DNA of 64,000 nucleotides from Agreia sp. VKM Ac-1783 (lineage in GTDB: Bacteria > Actinomycetota > Actinomycetes > Actinomycetales > Microbacteriaceae). Each line of letters opens with the position of its first letter. The stretch's first letter is position 1. Below the pieces are notes generated by a model. That model worked only from the letters and a program-made list of their open reading frames with translations, had not been told where the DNA came from and ran no database searches. The position numbers and the translations under genes are program-made. Location: the NCBI RefSeq assembly GCF_900177765.1, contig NZ_FXWI01000001.1, positions 248,001 through 312,000 on the forward strand, in the 5' to 3' direction. Of this stretch, positions 50,802 to 60,711 are shown one piece after another.

Positions 50802-52478
50802 ATGAGTACTGCCGACATGAACGACGACGAGCGCTACGTCGTCGGCATCGACTACGGAACACTCTCGGGTCGTGCCGTCGTGGTGCGCGTCAGCGATGGA
50901 GCCGAACTGGGTAGCGGCGTTCTCGAGTACCCGCACGCGGTCATGGATCGCACGCTCGCCGCATCCGGTGCCGCCCTGCCGCCCGAGTGGGCCCTGCAGG
51001 TGCCGAGCGACTACGTCGACGTGCTGAAGCACACGGTTCCGGCGGCGCTCGCCGAGGCGGGCATCGACCCCTCGAAGGTCATCGGAGTGGGCACCGACTT
51101 CACCGCCTGCACGATGGTTCCGACGATCGCAGACGGCACGCCGCTCAACGAGCTGCCCGAGTACGCAGACCGCCCGCACGCCTATGTGAAGCTCTGGAAG
51201 CACCACGCGGCGCAGCCTCAGGCAGACCGCATCAACCGTGTCGCGGAAGAGCGCGGCGAGTCCTGGCTTCCGCGCTACGGCGGACTGATCTCGAGCGAGT
51301 GGGAGTTCGCCAAGGGCCTGCAGCTGCTCGAAGAAGACCCCGAGCTCTACAACCGCATGGACCACTGGGTCGAGGCGGCCGACTGGATCGTCTGGCAGCT
51401 CACCGGAGAGTACGTGCGCAACGCCTGCACCGCCGGCTACAAGGGAATCTGGCAGGACGGCGAGTACCCGTCGTCCGACTTCCTCGCCGCGCTGAATCCC
51501 GACTTCGCCGACTTCGCCACCAGCAAGGTCGAGCACCGCATCGGTCAGCTGGGGGATGCCGCGGGTCGCCTTTCCGCGGAGGCCGCGGCATGGACCGGCC
51601 TACCCGAGGGCATCGCCGTGGCCGTCGGCAACGTCGACGCCCACGTGACCGCGCCCGCCGCCCGCGCCGTCAAGCCGGGACAGATGGTGGCCATCATGGG
51701 CACGTCCACCTGTCACGTGATGAACTCCGACATCCTCAAAGAGGTTCCGGGAATGTGCGGCGTCGTCGACGGCGGAATCGTCTCGGGCCTCTACGGCTAC
51801 GAGGCCGGCCAGTCGGGCGTGGGAGACATCTTCGCCTGGTACGTCGAGAACCAGGTGCCCGCCCACTATCGCGAGGCGGCCGATGCACGCGGCATCAGCA
51901 TCCACCAGTATCTGACCGAGCTCAGCGAGCACGAGCCGGTCGGCGGCCACGGCCTGCTCGCCCTCGACTGGAATAACGGCAACCGCTCGGTTCTCGTCGA
52001 CACCGAGCTCTCGGGACTTCTCATCGGTCAGACGCTCGCGACCCGTGCCGAGGAGATCTATCGCGCACTGCTCGAGTCGACCGCCTTCGGCACGCGCAAG
52101 ATCATCGAGACGTTCAACGCGTCGGGCGTCGAGGTGACCGAGTTCATCGCGGCCGGCGGTCTGATCAAGAACGCGTTCCTCATGCAGACCTACAGCGACA
52201 TCCTGCGCATGCCGATCTCGGTGCTGGCCAGCTCTCAGGGCCCCGCGCTCGGCTCGGCCATCCACGCCGCCGTCGCGGCCGGCGCCTACCCCGATGTGCT
52301 CGCCGCCAGCGACGCGATGGGCCGCCTCGACGAGGCCGTCTACGTGCCCAACGAGGCGAACGCCGACGCCTACGACGCGCTCTACGCCGACTACTCCGAG
52401 CTGCACGACTACTTCGGTCGTGGCGCCAACGACGTGATGAAGCGGCTGAAGACCGCACGAAAGAAGGCCCTCGCGTGA
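50802..52478 (+). CDS. araB: AraB, L-ribulokinase
   Basis: 558-aa FGGY-family kinase that phosphorylates L-ribulose to L-ribulose 5-phosphate. YVVGIDYGTLSGRAVVV is the N-terminal phosphate-1 motif, GVGTDFTACTMVP and YVKLWKHHAAQPQADRIN are AraB-specific, and EFIAAGGLIKNAFLMQTYSDIL is the adenosine motif. It starts at ATG 50802 with GAAGGAG upstream. It is the first gene of araB-araD-araA, overlapping araD by 4 bp. Confidence 0.97.
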   Translation: MSTADMNDDERYVVGIDYGTLSGRAVVVRVSDGAELGSGVLEYPHAVMDRTLAASGAALPPEWALQVPSDYVDVLKHTVPAALAEAGIDPSKVIGVGTDFTACTMVPTIADGTPLNELPEYADRPHAYVKLWKHHAAQPQADRINRVAEERGESWLPRYGGLISSEWEFAKGLQLLEEDPELYNRMDHWVEAADWIVWQLTGEYVRNACTAGYKGIWQDGEYPSSDFLAALNPDFADFATSKVEHRIGQLGDAAGRLSAEAAAWTGLPEGIAVAVGNVDAHVTAPAARAVKPGQMVAIMGTSTCHVMNSDILKEVPGMCGVVDGGIVSGLYGYEAGQSGVGDIFAWYVENQVPAHYREAADARGISIHQYLTELSEHEPVGGHGLLALDWNNGNRSVLVDTELSGLLIGQTLATRAEEIYRALLESTAFGTRKIIETFNASGVEVTEFIAAGGLIKNAFLMQTYSDILRMPISVLASSQGPALGSAIHAAVAAGAYPDVLAASDAMGRLDEAVYVPNEANADAYDALYADYSELHDYFGRGANDVMKRLKTARKKALA

Positions 52479-53197
52479 GCGACTCAGCAATCGACTTCTC
52501 GCCCGAGGTCCAGGATGCCATCGCACGCGTTCGCGACGACGTCGCGCGACTGCATGGCGAGCTGGTGCGCTACGGCCTCGTCATCTGGACGGGTGGCAAC
52601 ATCTCGGGCCGCGTTCCGGGCGCCGACCTGTTCGTGATCAAGCCGTCGGGCGTCGACTACGACGACCTGAGCCCTGAGAACATGATCCTCTGCGACCTCG
52701 ACGGCACCGTCATCCCCGGCACGCCCGGCTCCGATCGCTCTCCCTCGAGCGACACGGCCGCACACGCCTACGTCTACCGGCACATGCCCGAGGTCGGGGG
52801 AGTGGTGCACACGCACTCCACCTACGCCGTCGCCTGGGCCGCGCGTGCCGAGCCCATCCCGTGCGTCATCACGGCCATGGCCGACGAGTTCGGTGGAGAG
52901 ATCCCTGTCGGCCCCTTCGCCATCATCGGCGACGACTCGATCGGTCGCGGCATCGTCGAGACTCTCAAGGGCCACCGCTCGCGTGCCGTGCTCATGAAGA
53001 GCCACGGGCCCTTCACGATCGGCAAGGACGCCCGTGACGCGGTGAAGGCCGCCGTCATGGTCGAAGACGTCGCCCGCACCGTGCACATCTCCCGCCAGCT
53101 CGGCGCACCGGTCGAGATTCCCGAGCCCGCGATCGACTCCCTCTTCGATCGCTACCAGAACGTCTACGGACAGAACCCCGAAGGATCCCTCGCATGA
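52475..53197 (+). CDS. araD: AraD, L-ribulose-5-phosphate 4-epimerase
   Basis: 240-aa class II aldolase-fold enzyme converting L-ribulose 5-phosphate to D-xylulose 5-phosphate. The zinc ligands are His112 and His114 (VVHTHSTYA) and His177 (KSHGPFTIG). [12 protein letters not shown] and [15 protein letters not shown] bind the phosphate. GTG 52475 overlaps araB and the stop overlaps araA, each by 4 bp. Confidence 0.96.
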   Translation: MSDSAIDFSPEVQDAIARVRDDVARLHGELVRYGLVIWTGGNISGRVPGADLFVIKPSGVDYDDLSPENMILCDLDGTVIPGTPGSDRSPSSDTAAHAYVYRHMPEVGGVVHTHSTYAVAWAARAEPIPCVITAMADEFGGEIPVGPFAIIGDDSIGRGIVETLKGHRSRAVLMKSHGPFTIGKDARDAVKAAVMVEDVARTVHISRQLGAPVEIPEPAIDSLFDRYQNVYGQNPEGSLA

Positions 53198-54711
53198 GCA
53201 CACTCCGCACCTCTCTCGATGACTACGAGATCTGGTTCCTCACCGGCAGCCAGGGCCTCTATGGAGAGGAGACCCTCCGCCAGGTAGCCGAGCAGTCGAA
53301 GACGATCGCCGACACCCTCGAGGCCTCCACGGGCATCCCGGTGCGCATCGTGTGGAAGCCGGTGCTGACCGACTCCGACGCGATCCGTCGCATGGCTCTC
53401 GAGGTCAACGCGAACGACAAGGTCATCGGCGTCACCGCCTGGATGCACACCTTCTCGCCCGCCAAGATGTGGATCACCGGCCTCGACCTGCTGCGTAAGC
53501 CCTTGCTGCACCTGCACACGCAGGCCAACGTCGAGCTGCCCTGGGGCGAGATCGACTTCGACTTCATGAACCTCAACCAGGCCGCGCACGGCGACCGCGA
53601 GTTCGGCTACATCCAGGCTCGCCTGGGCGTCGCACGCAAGACGGTCGTCGGCCACGTCACCGACCCGAGCGTTCAGAAGCAGATCTCAGACTGGAGCCGC
53701 GCGGCTGCAGGCTGGGCGGCAACGCACGAGATGAAGCTCGCCCGCTTCGGTGACAACATGCGCTACGTCGCGGTCACCGAGGGCGACAAGACCGAGGCCG
53801 AGCTGCGGTTCGGCGTTCAGGTCAACACCTGGGGCGTCAACGAGCTGGTCGAGGCCGTGGATGCGCAGAGCGACGCCGATGTCGACGCTCTCGTGGCGGA
53901 GTACGAAGAGCTCTACGACGTCGTGCCGGAACTCCGCAAGGGCGGCGAGCGGCACGAGTCGCTGCGCGACGGCGCTCGCATCGAGCTGGGGCTGCGCTCC
54001 TTCCTCGAGGCCGGCGGCTTCTCGGCATTCACGACCAGCTTCGAAGACCTGGGCGGCCTCAAGCAGCTTCCAGGTCTCGCCGTTCAGCGCCTCATGGCCG
54101 AGGGCTACGGCTTCGGTGCCGAGGGCGACTGGAAGACGGCCGTTCTGGTGCGCGCAGCGAACGTGATGGGCGCGGGCCTGCCCGGCGGCGCCAGCCTCAT
54201 GGAGGACTACACCTACGACATGACGCCCGGTGCGGAGCTCATCCTGGGCGCCCACATGCTCGAGGTCAGCCCGTCGCTCACCACGGCGAAGCCCACGCTC
54301 GAGATCCACGCGCTGGGCATCGGCGGAAAAGACGACCCGGTGCGCCTGGTCTTCACGGCCGACTCCGGCCCCGCCGTCGTCGTCGCGCTCTCCGACATGC
54401 GCGACCGCTTCCGCCTCGTCGCGAACGTGGTCGAGGTCGTGCAGCCCACCGCTCCGCTGCCGAAGCTTCCCGTCGGCCGCGCCGTGTGGAAGCCGGAGCC
54501 CAACTTCCAGACCTCGGCCGCTGCCTGGCTGACGGCTGGCGCGGCGCACCACACCGTCATGTCGACGGCCCTCGGACTCGAGGTCTTCCAGGACTTCGCC
54601 GAGATCGCCAAGACCGAGCTGCTCGTCATCGACGAGAACACCGAGCTGCGCGAGTTCGCCAAAGAGGTGCGCTGGAACGCGGCCTACTACCGCCTGGCGC
54701 AGGCGATCTAG
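53194..54711 (+). CDS. araA: AraA, L-arabinose isomerase
   Basis: 505-aa isomerase of L-arabinose to L-ribulose. [23 protein letters not shown] is the family start. [44 protein letters not shown] and MEDYTYDM are active-site blocks. A histidine near the C-terminus in [11 protein letters not shown] completes the metal site. It is the last gene of the arabinose operon, convergent with xylB. Confidence 0.97.
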   Translation: MSTLRTSLDDYEIWFLTGSQGLYGEETLRQVAEQSKTIADTLEASTGIPVRIVWKPVLTDSDAIRRMALEVNANDKVIGVTAWMHTFSPAKMWITGLDLLRKPLLHLHTQANVELPWGEIDFDFMNLNQAAHGDREFGYIQARLGVARKTVVGHVTDPSVQKQISDWSRAAAGWAATHEMKLARFGDNMRYVAVTEGDKTEAELRFGVQVNTWGVNELVEAVDAQSDADVDALVAEYEELYDVVPELRKGGERHESLRDGARIELGLRSFLEAGGFSAFTTSFEDLGGLKQLPGLAVQRLMAEGYGFGAEGDWKTAVLVRAANVMGAGLPGGASLMEDYTYDMTPGAELILGAHMLEVSPSLTTAKPTLEIHALGIGGKDDPVRLVFTADSGPAVVVALSDMRDRFRLVANVVEVVQPTAPLPKLPVGRAVWKPEPNFQTSAAAWLTAGAAHHTVMSTALGLEVFQDFAEIAKTELLVIDENTELREFAKEVRWNAAYYRLAQAI

Positions 54712-54714
54712 CAC

Positions 54715-54790
54715 AGACAGCAGGTACCGGCGCGGTCAGTATGACCCGGTGCGCCGGTACCTCTTGTCCGCAGCGGTACCCGCTACGACG
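54715..54790. terminator. Repeat R3 copy 2: hairpin between araA and xylB
   Basis: AGGTACCGGCGC pairs with GCGCCGGTACCT (about 54722-54764), with inner GGTCA/TGACC also complementary, giving a long hairpin in the 91-bp convergent gap. The right part, CCCGGTGCGCCGGTACCTC then TGTCCGCAGCGG, is shared with the intergenic element at about 40663-40720. Confidence 0.65.
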
Positions 54791-54802
54791 ACGTCGCGCG
54801 AC

Positions 54803-56206
54803 TCAGACCGCGTGGGCCGCGTACTGCTCCCGGATGATCGGGCGGTAGTCGGGCGCGGGCGTCGCGATCGTGGCGACCTTCCATGACGGACGCGTCCCCG
54901 TGAGAACCCAGGCGGCCTGTGTCGCGGCGCCGTCGGCGACGTACTCACCGGGCGTCGGGATGCTCACGGGCAGTTCGAAGACCTGGGCGGCGATCGCCTG
55001 CACGGCCGGGTTCAGGGCTGCTCCGCCGATGATGAGCAGTCGCTCCGCCTGCACGCCGAGTGCCGTGACCGCGGCGACCCCGTCGGCCAGGCCGCAGAGC
55101 AGTCCCTCGATAGCCGCGCGCGCCAGGCCCTCTCGGGTGGTCGACGCGAGCGTCATGCCGAAGAGAGTCGCGGTGGCGTCGGGCAGATTGGGAGTGCGTT
55201 CGCCCTCGAAGTACGGCTGCAGCACGAGCCCCTTCGATCCGGGCTCAGCGGCGAGGGCGAGCGTGCCGAGCTCGTCGTGGGTGACGCCGAGAAGGCGAGC
55301 CGTCGCATCCAGGATGCGCGCAGCGTTGAGGGTCGCGACGAGCGGCAGCGACAGGCCGCTCGCGTCGGCGAAGCCGGCAACGGTGCCCGTGACGTCGTTG
55401 ACGGGAGTCTCGGTCACGGCGAAGGCGGTGCCGCTCGTGCCGATCGACACGACGACGTCGCCGGCCCGCGCGCCCAGGCCGAGAGCGGCGCCCGCGTTGT
55501 CGCCGGCGCCCGCGCCCAGAACGACTCCCGAGGGGGTGGTGCCGGGTGACTCGGCTGGGCCGAGAACGCGGGGCAGGATGCAGTCGTGGCCGAGAGCGGC
55601 CACGAGGAGCTCGCGGTCGTACTCGCCAGAGACCGAATCGAAGTAGCCGGTTCCGCTGGCATCGGAGCGGTCGGTGGTGAGCTCGGAGAGTACAGGACCG
55701 AGCGGGCTGGTCTCATCGTCGGCGGGTCCGAAGCCGCGAAGCCGCCAGGTCAGCCAGTCATGGGGGAGGGCCACGGCGGCGACGCGCTCGGCGTTCTGCG
55801 GCTCGGCATCGCGCAGCCAGCGGAGTTTGGTGATGGTGAAGGATGCGACGGGGACGCTTCCCGTGCGTCGCGCGAGTTCGTCGGCGCCGAACTCCTCGAT
55901 CAGTGCGGACGCGGCGGCTGCGGATCGCGTGTCGTTCCAGAGCAGAGCGTCGCGGATGACCCGGCCCTCGGCATCCAGAGCGACCATGCCGTGCTGCTGG
56001 CCGGCCACGGCCACCGCCGCCACGTCGTCGAGGCCGCCGGCCGCCGTGAGCGCCTGTCGCAGAGCCTGCCACCAGGCCGCCGGGTCGACCTCGGTGCCCT
56101 CCGGATGCGGCGCACGGCCCATGCGCGCGAGCGCACCGGTCTCGGCGTCGCGGATGACGACCTTGCAGCTCTGGGTGGACGAGTCGACGCCGGCGACGAG
56201 GGCCAT
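54803..56206 (-). CDS. xylB: XylB, xylulokinase
   Basis: 467-aa FGGY kinase phosphorylating D-xylulose to D-xylulose 5-phosphate. [16 protein letters not shown] is the phosphate-1 motif, [14 protein letters not shown] and LLWNDTRS the substrate blocks with the catalytic Asp region, [11 protein letters not shown] the phosphate-2 motif, and [18 protein letters not shown] the adenosine motif. It lies downstream of xylA on the minus strand, separated by 120 bp that contain a strong palindrome, so its expression may be attenuated relative to xylA. Confidence 0.95.
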   Translation of the reverse strand: MALVAGVDSSTQSCKVVIRDAETGALARMGRAPHPEGTEVDPAAWWQALRQALTAAGGLDDVAAVAVAGQQHGMVALDAEGRVIRDALLWNDTRSAAAASALIEEFGADELARRTGSVPVASFTITKLRWLRDAEPQNAERVAAVALPHDWLTWRLRGFGPADDETSPLGPVLSELTTDRSDASGTGYFDSVSGEYDRELLVAALGHDCILPRVLGPAESPGTTPSGVVLGAGAGDNAGAALGLGARAGDVVVSIGTSGTAFAVTETPVNDVTGTVAGFADASGLSLPLVATLNAARILDATARLLGVTHDELGTLALAAEPGSKGLVLQPYFEGERTPNLPDATATLFGMTLASTTREGLARAAIEGLLCGLADGVAAVTALGVQAERLLIIGGAALNPAVQAIAAQVFELPVSIPTPGEYVADGAATQAAWVLTGTRPSWKVATIATPAPDYRPIIREQYAAHAV

Positions 56207-56238
56207 GGGTGTGTTCCTTAAGGATGAAAACGGGTCGC

Positions 56239-56279
56239 TCCCTGAGCCTGTCGAAGGGGCCCTTCGACAGGCTCAGGGA
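56239..56279. repeat. CTTCGACAGGCTCAG palindrome between xylA and xylB
   Basis: Near-perfect palindrome with ~20-bp arms: CCCTGAGCCTGTCGAAGGG followed by CCCTTCGACAGGCTCAGGG with one central base. Single arms of the same element occur in the nrdE-nrdF gap and inside oleBC. In a transcript it would fold into a tight hairpin and could stabilise xylA mRNA or reduce read-through into xylB. Confidence 0.7.
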
Positions 56280-56326
56280 ACGTATAGGGGTGGCCGCGGG
56301 GGATACGGCTCAGGGTCTGCCGCGGG

Positions 56327-57517
56327 TTAGCGTGCGCCCAGCAGGTGCTCGAGCGCCAGCTGCTGCAGACGCACGAAGCCGAAGCCCTTGCCGTTGAAGT
56401 ACGCGTCGGTGTCGAACTCTTCGTAGGCGCTGCGGTCGGCCAGCAGGTCGTCGTAGCTCTCGCCCTCGCCGAGCGTGTTCTGCGACAGCTCGAGAACGCG
56501 CGACGCGGCGAGCTGCTCCTGCACCTCGGGGTCTGCGCGGAACGCGGCAGCGCGCTCCTTCAGAAGCAGGTAGGTGCGCATGTTCGCGGCCGCCGAGTCC
56601 CAGACTCCGGTGATGTCCTCGGTGCGGGAGGGCTTGTAGTCGAAGTGGCGGGGGCCGTCATAGGCAGGTCCGCCGTTCAGGCCACCGTTCTCGAGCAGGT
56701 CGACGAGTGCGAAGGCGTTCTGCAGATCGCCGTGACCGAACACGAGGTCCTGGTCGTACTTGATGCCCCGCTGGCCGTTGAGGTCGATGTGGTAGAGCTT
56801 GCCCTGGTAGAGCGCCTGGGCGATGCCCGCAGCGAAGTTCAGGCCGGCCATCTGCTCGTGACCGACCTCGGGGTTCACGCCCACGAGCTCGGGGCGCTCG
56901 AGCGTGTTGATGAACGCGAGTGCGTGGCCGAGCGTCGGCAGCAGGATGTCGCCGCGCGGCTCGTTCGGCTTGGGCTCGATCGCGAAGCGGATGTCGTAAC
57001 CCTTGTCGGTGACGTAGTCGCCGAGCATGTTGACGGCCTCGCGGTAGCGCTCGAGAGCCTGGCGGATGTCTTTGGCGGAGTCGTACTCGGCGCCCTCGCG
57101 GCCACCCCACATGACGAACGTCTTCGCACCGAGCTCGGCGGCGAGATCGATGTTGCGAAGCACCTTGCGCAGGGCGAAGCGGCGAACAGCGCGGTCGTTC
57201 GAGGTGAAGCCGCCGTCTTTGAAGACGGGAGCCGAGAACAGGTTGGTGGTGACCATCGGCACGATCACGCCCGTGTCTGCCAGCGCCTGCTTGAGCCGGT
57301 CGATCTGCGTCTGACGCTCTGCATCGGTGGAACCGAAGGCGAAGAGGTCGTCGTCGTGGAACGTGAGGCCGTAGGCGCCGAGCTCGTTGAGCTTGTGAAC
57401 GGCCTCGACCACGTCGAGCGGAGCGCGGGTGGGACCGCCGAAGGGATCGGCTCCGTTGTAGCCGATGGTCCAGAGGCCGAAGGAGAACTTGTCGTCGCGT
57501 GTGGGCTCGAGAGCCAT
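56327..57517 (-). CDS. xylA: XylA, xylose isomerase
   Basis: 396-aa class I (actinobacterial-type) xylose isomerase converting D-xylose to D-xylulose. [17 protein letters not shown] is the family start. His54 and Asp57 in LTFHDDD are the catalytic base pair, FVMWGGREG and [18 protein letters not shown] carry the metal Glu and catalytic Lys, [14 protein letters not shown] the bridging Glu and His, and [22 protein letters not shown] the second-metal Asp residues. It is the first gene of xylA-xylB, divergent from the sugar importer. Confidence 0.97.
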   Translation of the reverse strand: MALEPTRDDKFSFGLWTIGYNGADPFGGPTRAPLDVVEAVHKLNELGAYGLTFHDDDLFAFGSTDAERQTQIDRLKQALADTGVIVPMVTTNLFSAPVFKDGGFTSNDRAVRRFALRKVLRNIDLAAELGAKTFVMWGGREGAEYDSAKDIRQALERYREAVNMLGDYVTDKGYDIRFAIEPKPNEPRGDILLPTLGHALAFINTLERPELVGVNPEVGHEQMAGLNFAAGIAQALYQGKLYHIDLNGQRGIKYDQDLVFGHGDLQNAFALVDLLENGGLNGGPAYDGPRHFDYKPSRTEDITGVWDSAAANMRTYLLLKERAAAFRADPEVQEQLAASRVLELSQNTLGEGESYDDLLADRSAYEEFDTDAYFNGKGFGFVRLQQLALEHLLGAR

Positions 57518-57547
57518 GTGGATACCCGTCTTTCAACGTCGTTGGTG

Positions 57548-57642
57548 AATTGTTGCTGTCGAAAACATATCAGTTTCGGCCGGAGTGGGCCAGATGCGTG
57601 CGGACGATTCCCTCCGAGATCGAATTGTTATTTCCGCAAACT
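57548..57642 (-). promoter_or_regulatory. Candidate XylR/ROK operator pair upstream of xylA
   Basis: AATTGTT-N8-AAAC occurs at 57548-57566 and 57623-57641, 75 bp apart. The second ends AAACTAA, which resembles the xylose-operator half-site TTAGTTT read on the other strand. The first lies 31 bp upstream of the xylA start, the second further up. The spacing would allow repression by looping. A ROK-type regulator encoded nearby is the natural candidate protein. Confidence 0.45.
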
Positions 57643-57670
57643 AATACCCGTCGCCCCTGATTCTCGGCAG

Positions 57671-57685
57671 TGTGAACGGTCACAT
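57671..57685 (+). promoter_or_regulatory. Second LacI-type operator, upstream of the sugar importer
   Basis: TGTGAACGGTCACAT is identical over 15 bp to 50743-50757 at the araB promoter, including the asymmetric ACGG centre. It lies 229 bp before the binding-protein ATG, in the divergent xylA/importer region. This places the importer, and possibly xylA, under the same regulator as araBDA. Confidence 0.7.
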
Positions 57686-57914
57686 CTCGACGAAGCGTCA
57701 TGTTCTCGAGATCGAGATCGCGGAATTGCGTAGACGGACTTCGATGTCGTGGGATATGTTCGCTCCGTCAACAAAGGTCGTGAAAACGACCGGGGCTATC
57801 ACAGCGATGCCCCGTTACGAGGGAGTAACTGTCGACAGGCAGTCTTCCTCCGCTCTTGACGTCGGCCCCCATCGATCGGGCCGGACCCTGGCAGCATTCA
57901 GAGAGGAAAGCACC

Positions 57915-59042
57915 ATGACCATGACAACCACGAAACGGCTTCTGGCCGTTCTCGCCACTTCCGCGGTGGCACTATCGCTCGCGGCGTGTTCGTCGAGCCC
58001 CGCGACGACCGACGGCGCGTCCGGCGACGGGATCAAGGACTGCAACGTCGGCATCTCGATGCCCACGCGTTCGCTCGAGCGTTGGATCAACGACGGCGAA
58101 CAGCTGCAGAAGGCCCTCGAGGACGCCGGCTGCACCGTCGACCTGCAGTACGCAGACAACAAGACCGACCAGCAGATCAGCCAGATCCAGAACCAGGTCG
58201 CGGGCGGCTCGAAGATCCTCGTGATCGCGGCCATCGACGGCAAGGTCCTCGCACCCGTGCTCGACGAGGCCAAGAAGCAGGACGCCACCGTCATCGCCTA
58301 CGACCGCCTCATCAACGGCACCGACAACGTCGACTACTACGCCACCTTCGACAACTACAAGGTCGGCACCCTGCAGGGCCAGTACATCGAAGAGCAGCTC
58401 GGACTGAAGGACGGCAAGGGTCCGTTCAACCTCGAGCCGTTCGCCGGCAGCCCCGACGACAACAACGCCAAGTTCTTCTTCTCGGGTGCGTGGGATGTTC
58501 TGCAGCCCTACGTGGAGAAAGGCCAGCTGGTCGTGCCGAGCGGCAAGGCTCCCAAGAGCGACGACGACTGGGCCTCCATCGGCATCCAGGGCTGGGCGAG
58601 CGACAAGGCCCAGGCCGAGATGGACAACCGCCTGTCGTCGTTCTACACCGGCGACCAGAAGGTCAACGTCGTTCTCTCCCCGAACGACAGCCTCGCGATC
58701 GGTATCGAGGCCTCGCTGAAGTCTGCCGGCTACGCGCCGGGCGCCTCCTACCCGATCATCACCGGACAGGACGCCGACAAGGCCAACGTCAAGGCGATCC
58801 TCGACGGTGAGCAGTCGATGACCGTGTGGAAGGACACGCGCGCCCTCGGCGACCGCGTCTTCCAGATGATCAAGTCGATCGCGGCCGGCGAAGAGGTCGA
58901 GGTCAACGACACCAAGACGTACGACAACGGCAACAAGGTCGTTCCCTCGTACCTGCTCGACCCCGAGGTCGTCGTCAAGGATGACGTGCAGTCGAAGCTG
59001 ATCGACTCCGGCTTCCTCAAGGCGTCCGACGTCGGACTCTAA
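57915..59042 (+). CDS. Sugar ABC importer substrate-binding lipoprotein (ChvE/XylF-like)
   Basis: 375-aa periplasmic sugar-binding lipoprotein. The signal peptide ends in lipobox SLAAC with Cys25. KDCNVGISMPTRSLERWINDGEQLQKAL, DLQYADNKTDQQISQIQNQVAGGSKILVIAAIDG and VIAYDRLINGTDNVDYY are hallmarks of the ChvE/XylF multiple-sugar-binding group (aldopentoses and some hexoses). The pentose genes around it favour xylose or arabinose. ATG 57915 has GAGAGGAAAG upstream; the longer frame begins in the operator and is not coding. A 14-bp-stem hairpin follows the gene, which would favour excess binding protein. Confidence 0.92.
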   Translation: MTMTTTKRLLAVLATSAVALSLAACSSSPATTDGASGDGIKDCNVGISMPTRSLERWINDGEQLQKALEDAGCTVDLQYADNKTDQQISQIQNQVAGGSKILVIAAIDGKVLAPVLDEAKKQDATVIAYDRLINGTDNVDYYATFDNYKVGTLQGQYIEEQLGLKDGKGPFNLEPFAGSPDDNNAKFFFSGAWDVLQPYVEKGQLVVPSGKAPKSDDDWASIGIQGWASDKAQAEMDNRLSSFYTGDQKVNVVLSPNDSLAIGIEASLKSAGYAPGASYPIITGQDADKANVKAILDGEQSMTVWKDTRALGDRVFQMIKSIAAGEEVEVNDTKTYDNGNKVVPSYLLDPEVVVKDDVQSKLIDSGFLKASDVGL

Positions 59043-59052
59043 AGATCCATCC

Positions 59053-59083
59053 GGTCGGCCCCGCCACAGTGGCGGGGCCGACC
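59053..59083 (+). terminator. Hairpin between the binding protein and ATPase genes
   Basis: GGTCGGCCCCGCCA (59053-59066) and TGGCGGGGCCGACC (59070-59083) form a perfect 14-bp stem with a 3-base loop, followed by TTCT. It starts 11 bp after the binding-protein stop. It is probably a partial terminator or 3'-end stabiliser that sets the ratio of binding protein to transporter. Confidence 0.7.
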
Positions 59084-59139
59084 TTCTCCGTCGGCCCGGC
59101 GCCGGCGAACTCATACAGATGTGAAATGGAGGGAGCCCG

Positions 59140-60705
59140 ATGAGCATCCAGGACAGCGTGAGCGACGACGTGCAGCAGCACGACGTGATTCTGCGCATGA
59201 ACGACATCGTCAAGGACTTCAGTGGAGTGAAGGCGCTCGACGGCGTCTCGATCACCGTGCGGCGCGGCGAGGTCCACGCGATCTGCGGCGAGAACGGCGC
59301 AGGCAAGTCGACCCTGATGAAGGTGCTCTCCGGGGTGTATCCCGCGGGCAGCTTCGGCGGCTCGATCGAGTTCGAGGGCCACGAGGTGGCCTTCAGAACT
59401 ATCAACGACAGCGAGCACGAAGGCATCGTGATCATCCACCAGGAGCTCGCCCTGAGCCCCTATCTGTCGATCGCCGAGAACATCTTTCTGGGCAACGAAC
59501 TCTCGAGCCGGGGTGTGATCGACTGGAACAAGACCAACCGTGAGGCCGCCCTGCTGCTGGCCCGGGTGGGCCTCGACGAGAACCCCGCGACCAAGATCCT
59601 CGAACTCGGCGTGGGTAAGCAGCAGCTCGTCGAGATCGCCAAGGCGCTGTCGAAGCGGGTGAAGCTGCTCATCCTCGATGAGCCCACCGCGGCGCTGAAC
59701 GACGAGGACTCGGCCCATCTGCTCAGCCTGATCGACCACCTGCGCATGCAGGGCATCACATGCATCATCATCAGTCACAAGCTGAAGGAGATCAAGAGAA
59801 TCGCAGACACCGTCACGGTGATCCGCGACGGCAAGACGATCGAGACCATTCCGATGGACGGGCCCGACGCGACCGAGGCGCACATCATCCGCGCCATGGT
59901 CGGCCGCGATCTCAACAGCCTGTTCCCGCCGCGCGACTCCAACATCGGAGAAGAGGTGCTCCGAGTCGAAGACTGGACCGTCTATCACCCGGTCGACACG
60001 TCGCGACTCGTGGTCGACGGGGCATCCTTCACTGTTCGCGCCGGAGAGATCGTGGGCTTCGCGGGCCTCATGGGCGCGGGTCGCACCGAGCTGGCCATGA
60101 GCATCTTCGGCCGCTCGTACGGAACCAACATCTCGGGGCGCATCTTCAAGAACGGCGTCGAGATCCAGAACCGCACCGTCGACGAGGCGATCCACAACGG
60201 ATTCGCCTATGCCACGGAGGATCGCAAGAAGTACGGCCTCAACCTCATCGGCGACATCCAGGTGAACGTGTCGGCTGCCGCCCTCGGCAAGCTCGCCCAA
60301 GCGGGCGTCGTCGACTCCCACCGCGAGTACAAGGTGGCCGACTCCTATCGCGAGAAGATGAACATCAAGGCGCCCAGCGTGGCCTCGATCACGGGCAAGC
60401 TTTCGGGCGGAAACCAGCAGAAAGTCGTGCTGTCGAAGTGGATCTTCGCCGGCCCCGACGTGCTGATCCTCGACGAGCCCACCCGCGGCATTGACGTGGG
60501 CGCGAAGTACGAGATCTACGGCATCATCAACGAGCTTGCGGCCCAGGGCAAGGCCGTGGTCGTGATCTCGAGCGAGTTGCCCGAGCTTCTCGGACTGGCC
60601 GACCGAATCTACGCGATCTCGGAGGGAAAACTCACCGGTGAGGTTTCCCGCGAGAACGCGTCCCAAGAAACCCTCATGCAGTACATGACCGCGGGAAAGG
60701 ACTGA
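59140..60705 (+). CDS. Sugar ABC importer double ATP-binding subunit (MmsA/GguA/XylG-like)
   Basis: 521-aa ATPase with two ABC cassettes. Cassette 1: Walker [10 protein letters not shown] (50-58), [16 protein letters not shown] in place of the classic signature, [12 protein letters not shown]. Cassette 2 has the typical degenerate P-loop [13 protein letters not shown], then [15 protein letters not shown] and [20 protein letters not shown]. This pattern defines the carbohydrate-uptake class 2 family. ATG 59140 follows GGAGGGAGCC. It lies 6 bp before the permease gene. Confidence 0.94.
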   Translation: MSIQDSVSDDVQQHDVILRMNDIVKDFSGVKALDGVSITVRRGEVHAICGENGAGKSTLMKVLSGVYPAGSFGGSIEFEGHEVAFRTINDSEHEGIVIIHQELALSPYLSIAENIFLGNELSSRGVIDWNKTNREAALLLARVGLDENPATKILELGVGKQQLVEIAKALSKRVKLLILDEPTAALNDEDSAHLLSLIDHLRMQGITCIIISHKLKEIKRIADTVTVIRDGKTIETIPMDGPDATEAHIIRAMVGRDLNSLFPPRDSNIGEEVLRVEDWTVYHPVDTSRLVVDGASFTVRAGEIVGFAGLMGAGRTELAMSIFGRSYGTNISGRIFKNGVEIQNRTVDEAIHNGFAYATEDRKKYGLNLIGDIQVNVSAAALGKLAQAGVVDSHREYKVADSYREKMNIKAPSVASITGKLSGGNQQKVVLSKWIFAGPDVLILDEPTRGIDVGAKYEIYGIINELAAQGKAVVVISSELPELLGLADRIYAISEGKLTGEVSRENASQETLMQYMTAGKD

Positions 60706-60711
60706 CCCCCG

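Larger units (their letters stand above)
57518..57914. promoter_or_regulatory. 397-bp divergent control region between xylA and the sugar importer
   Basis: The longest gene-free stretch. It holds two direct repeats AATTGTT-N8-AAAC near xylA and one TGTGAACGGTCACAT operator closer to the importer, listed separately. Positions 57690-57900 show no conserved frame or clear palindrome. TTGACG at 57856-57861 could be a -35 element but lacks a good -10. A long importer leader is likely. Confidence 0.5.
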
